Below the pieces are notes generated by a model. It saw nothing but the letters and a program-made list of their open reading frames with translations. It made no database searches and was not told where the DNA came from. From a bacterium (GTDB lineage Bacteria > UBP18 > UBA7526): a DNA stretch of 5,909 nucleotides. Location of the stretch: assembly GCA_018903055.1 (NCBI GenBank), contig JAHIPW010000093.1:1-5909 (forward strand), written 5' to 3'. Positions 5,077 to 5,909 of this stretch are shown here, piece after piece; the stretch's first letter is position 1, and the number at the start of each line of letters is the position of its first letter. Both the position numbers and the translations under genes were made by a program.

Positions 5077-5909
5077 ATGAGTAAGTTATTAATTAAAAAT
5101 ATCAAAGTTATTGCAACTATGGACGATAAAAAGACCAGGATTGAGAACGGCGCCATCTATATCGAAGACAACATCATTAAGGACGTTAGCCCCACCAAGC
5201 AAGTAATTTCCAGGATCCAGCATCCAGGATCCAGCATCCAGACTATCGATGCTTCAGACAAAGTCGTCCTTCCCGGTCTTATCAATACCCACCACCATCT
5301 CTACCAGACTTTGAATAGGAACATCCCTGCGGTTCAGGATGCAAAGCTATTCGACTGGATAAAGATATTATATGAGATATGGAGAGAAATAACTCCAGAA
5401 GGGGTCTATGTCAGCGCCCAGGTGGGAATGGGGGAGTTACTCTTAACTGGTTGCACTACGACTGTTGACCAATTCTACGTTTTCCCTAAAGACAAGCCAA
5501 AGGATTTAATCGATTACGAGATAAAAGCAGCTAAAGAGATAGGAATTAGGTTCCACCCCTGTCGGGGAAGTATGTCCTTGGGGAAATCAGAAGGTGGTCT
5601 TCCCCCGGATGATTTAGTTCAGAGTGAGGAAGAGATATTAAGGGACTCGGAAAGATTGATCAACAAGTATTATGACCCCAAAGAATTTTCTATGCTAAGA
5701 GTTGCCCTTGCTCCCTGTTCTCCCTTCTCAGTAACAAAGGAGCTTCTAAAAGAAACCATTGACTTTGCCCGAAAGAAGAAGGTGAGATGCCATACCCATA
5801 TAGCAGAGACCCTGGATGAAGAAAAATACTGTCTTGAAACCCACAAGATGAGGCCTTTGGTCTATATGGAGAGTCTCGGTTGGCTGGGAGAGGATGTCTG
5901 GTTTGCCCA
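5077..5909 (+). CDS. Amidohydrolase, 8-oxoguanine deaminase-like, N-terminal part
   Basis: The gene runs off the right edge; 277 codons are visible of a family usually about 450 long. It belongs to the metal-dependent amidohydrolase superfamily, in the group holding 8-oxoguanine deaminase and hydroxyatrazine ethylaminohydrolase-like enzymes, which remove an amino or alkylamino group from a nitrogen heterocycle. Visible features are the small N-terminal beta domain (1-65), PGLINTHHHLYQT with metal ligands H72 and H74, LLLTGCTTTVDQFYVFP (121-137), the family block RFHPCRGSMSLGKSEGGLPPD (158-178), VALAPCSPFSVT (209-220), and HTHIAET (239-245) with the next metal-ligand histidine and conserved E244. 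The later barrel strands, with the remaining histidine and aspartate, are cut off. Residues 46-55 are encoded by a tandem repeat. The assignment to 8-oxoguanine rather than another ring substrate comes from overall similarity. It may be co-transcribed with tyrS, but a 181-base gap separates them. Confidence 0.85.
   Translation, partial: MSKLLIKNIKVIATMDDKKTRIENGAIYIEDNIIKDVSPTKQVISRIQHPGSSIQTIDASDKVVLPGLINTHHHLYQTLNRNIPAVQDAKLFDWIKILYEIWREITPEGVYVSAQVGMGELLLTGCTTTVDQFYVFPKDKPKDLIDYEIKAAKEIGIRFHPCRGSMSLGKSEGGLPPDDLVQSEEEILRDSERLINKYYDPKEFSMLRVALAPCSPFSVTKELLKETIDFARKKKVRCHTHIAETLDEEKYCLETHKMRPLVYMESLGWLGEDVWFA
5210..5241 (+). repeat. 14-bp (2 x 7) tandem repeat inside the deaminase gene
   Basis: CCAGGATCCAGCAT occurs twice exactly (5210-5223, 5224-5237) and is followed by CCAG. 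Each 14-mer is two related 7-bp units, GGATCCA and GCATCCA. It encodes residues 46-55 (RIQHPGSSIQ), in the variable part of the N-terminal beta domain just before the conserved IDASDKVVLPG. Because 14 is not a multiple of three, the two copies are read in different frames. Confidence 0.9.

Noticed and set aside
4827-5156. Minus-strand reading frame of 109 codons
   Set aside because: It is antisense to the tyrS end, the octamer array and the deaminase start; the apparent Ser/Phe-rich protein is the reverse reading of the A/G-rich repeats.

Overview
The window looks like a piece of chromosome from an uncultured, probably anaerobic bacterium with a Gram-negative-type envelope. Three things point that way: a PBP1A-type peptidoglycan synthase with an OB-like insert, a cysteine-rich DUF2148 'ferredoxin-domain' protein of a kind found mainly in anaerobes, and intergenic gaps full of short degenerate tandem repeats. 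A candidate phylum such as Omnitrophica is a guess from the look of the repeats and proteins. There is no 16S or other firm taxonomic marker here.

Layout from left to right. Positions 1-158 (+) hold the C-terminal end of a type I phosphoribosyltransferase. A GNRA-loop hairpin at 197-224 has a T-run on each strand and ends both this gene and the convergent genes to its right. On the minus strand come a DUF2148 protein (258-788) and, upstream of it, a class A penicillin-binding protein (905-3376). They probably share the promoter at 3480-3515. The 334-bp gap 3377-3710 is a divergent control region. It contains the PBP promoter and a ~100-nt PBP leader with a strong hairpin, then three consecutive stem-loops, then a tyrS promoter. 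On the plus strand follow tyrS (3711-4895) and the first 277 codons of an amidohydrolase of the 8-oxoguanine deaminase / hydroxyatrazine ethylaminohydrolase group (5077 to the edge).

The genes are housekeeping functions: cell wall polymerisation, tRNA charging, and nucleobase salvage or catabolism at both edges. No defence system, CRISPR array, transposase or tRNA gene was seen.

The unusual content is between the genes. Almost every gap carries its own array of short, degenerate units: about 10 bp at 225-269, 7 bp at 809-843 and 865-903, 8 bp at 4888-4951, and 7 bp at 4957-4991. Another 7/14-bp array lies inside the deaminase gene at 5210-5241. Several arrays run into gene ends and supply start-proximal codons, last codons or stop codons. 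Two structured elements deserve most attention: a set of CCCCGTTAGAAAT repeats that could fold the PBP leader in two mutually exclusive ways, and a pair of related hairpins (3527-3556 and 3621-3647) whose two stem differences are both compensated.
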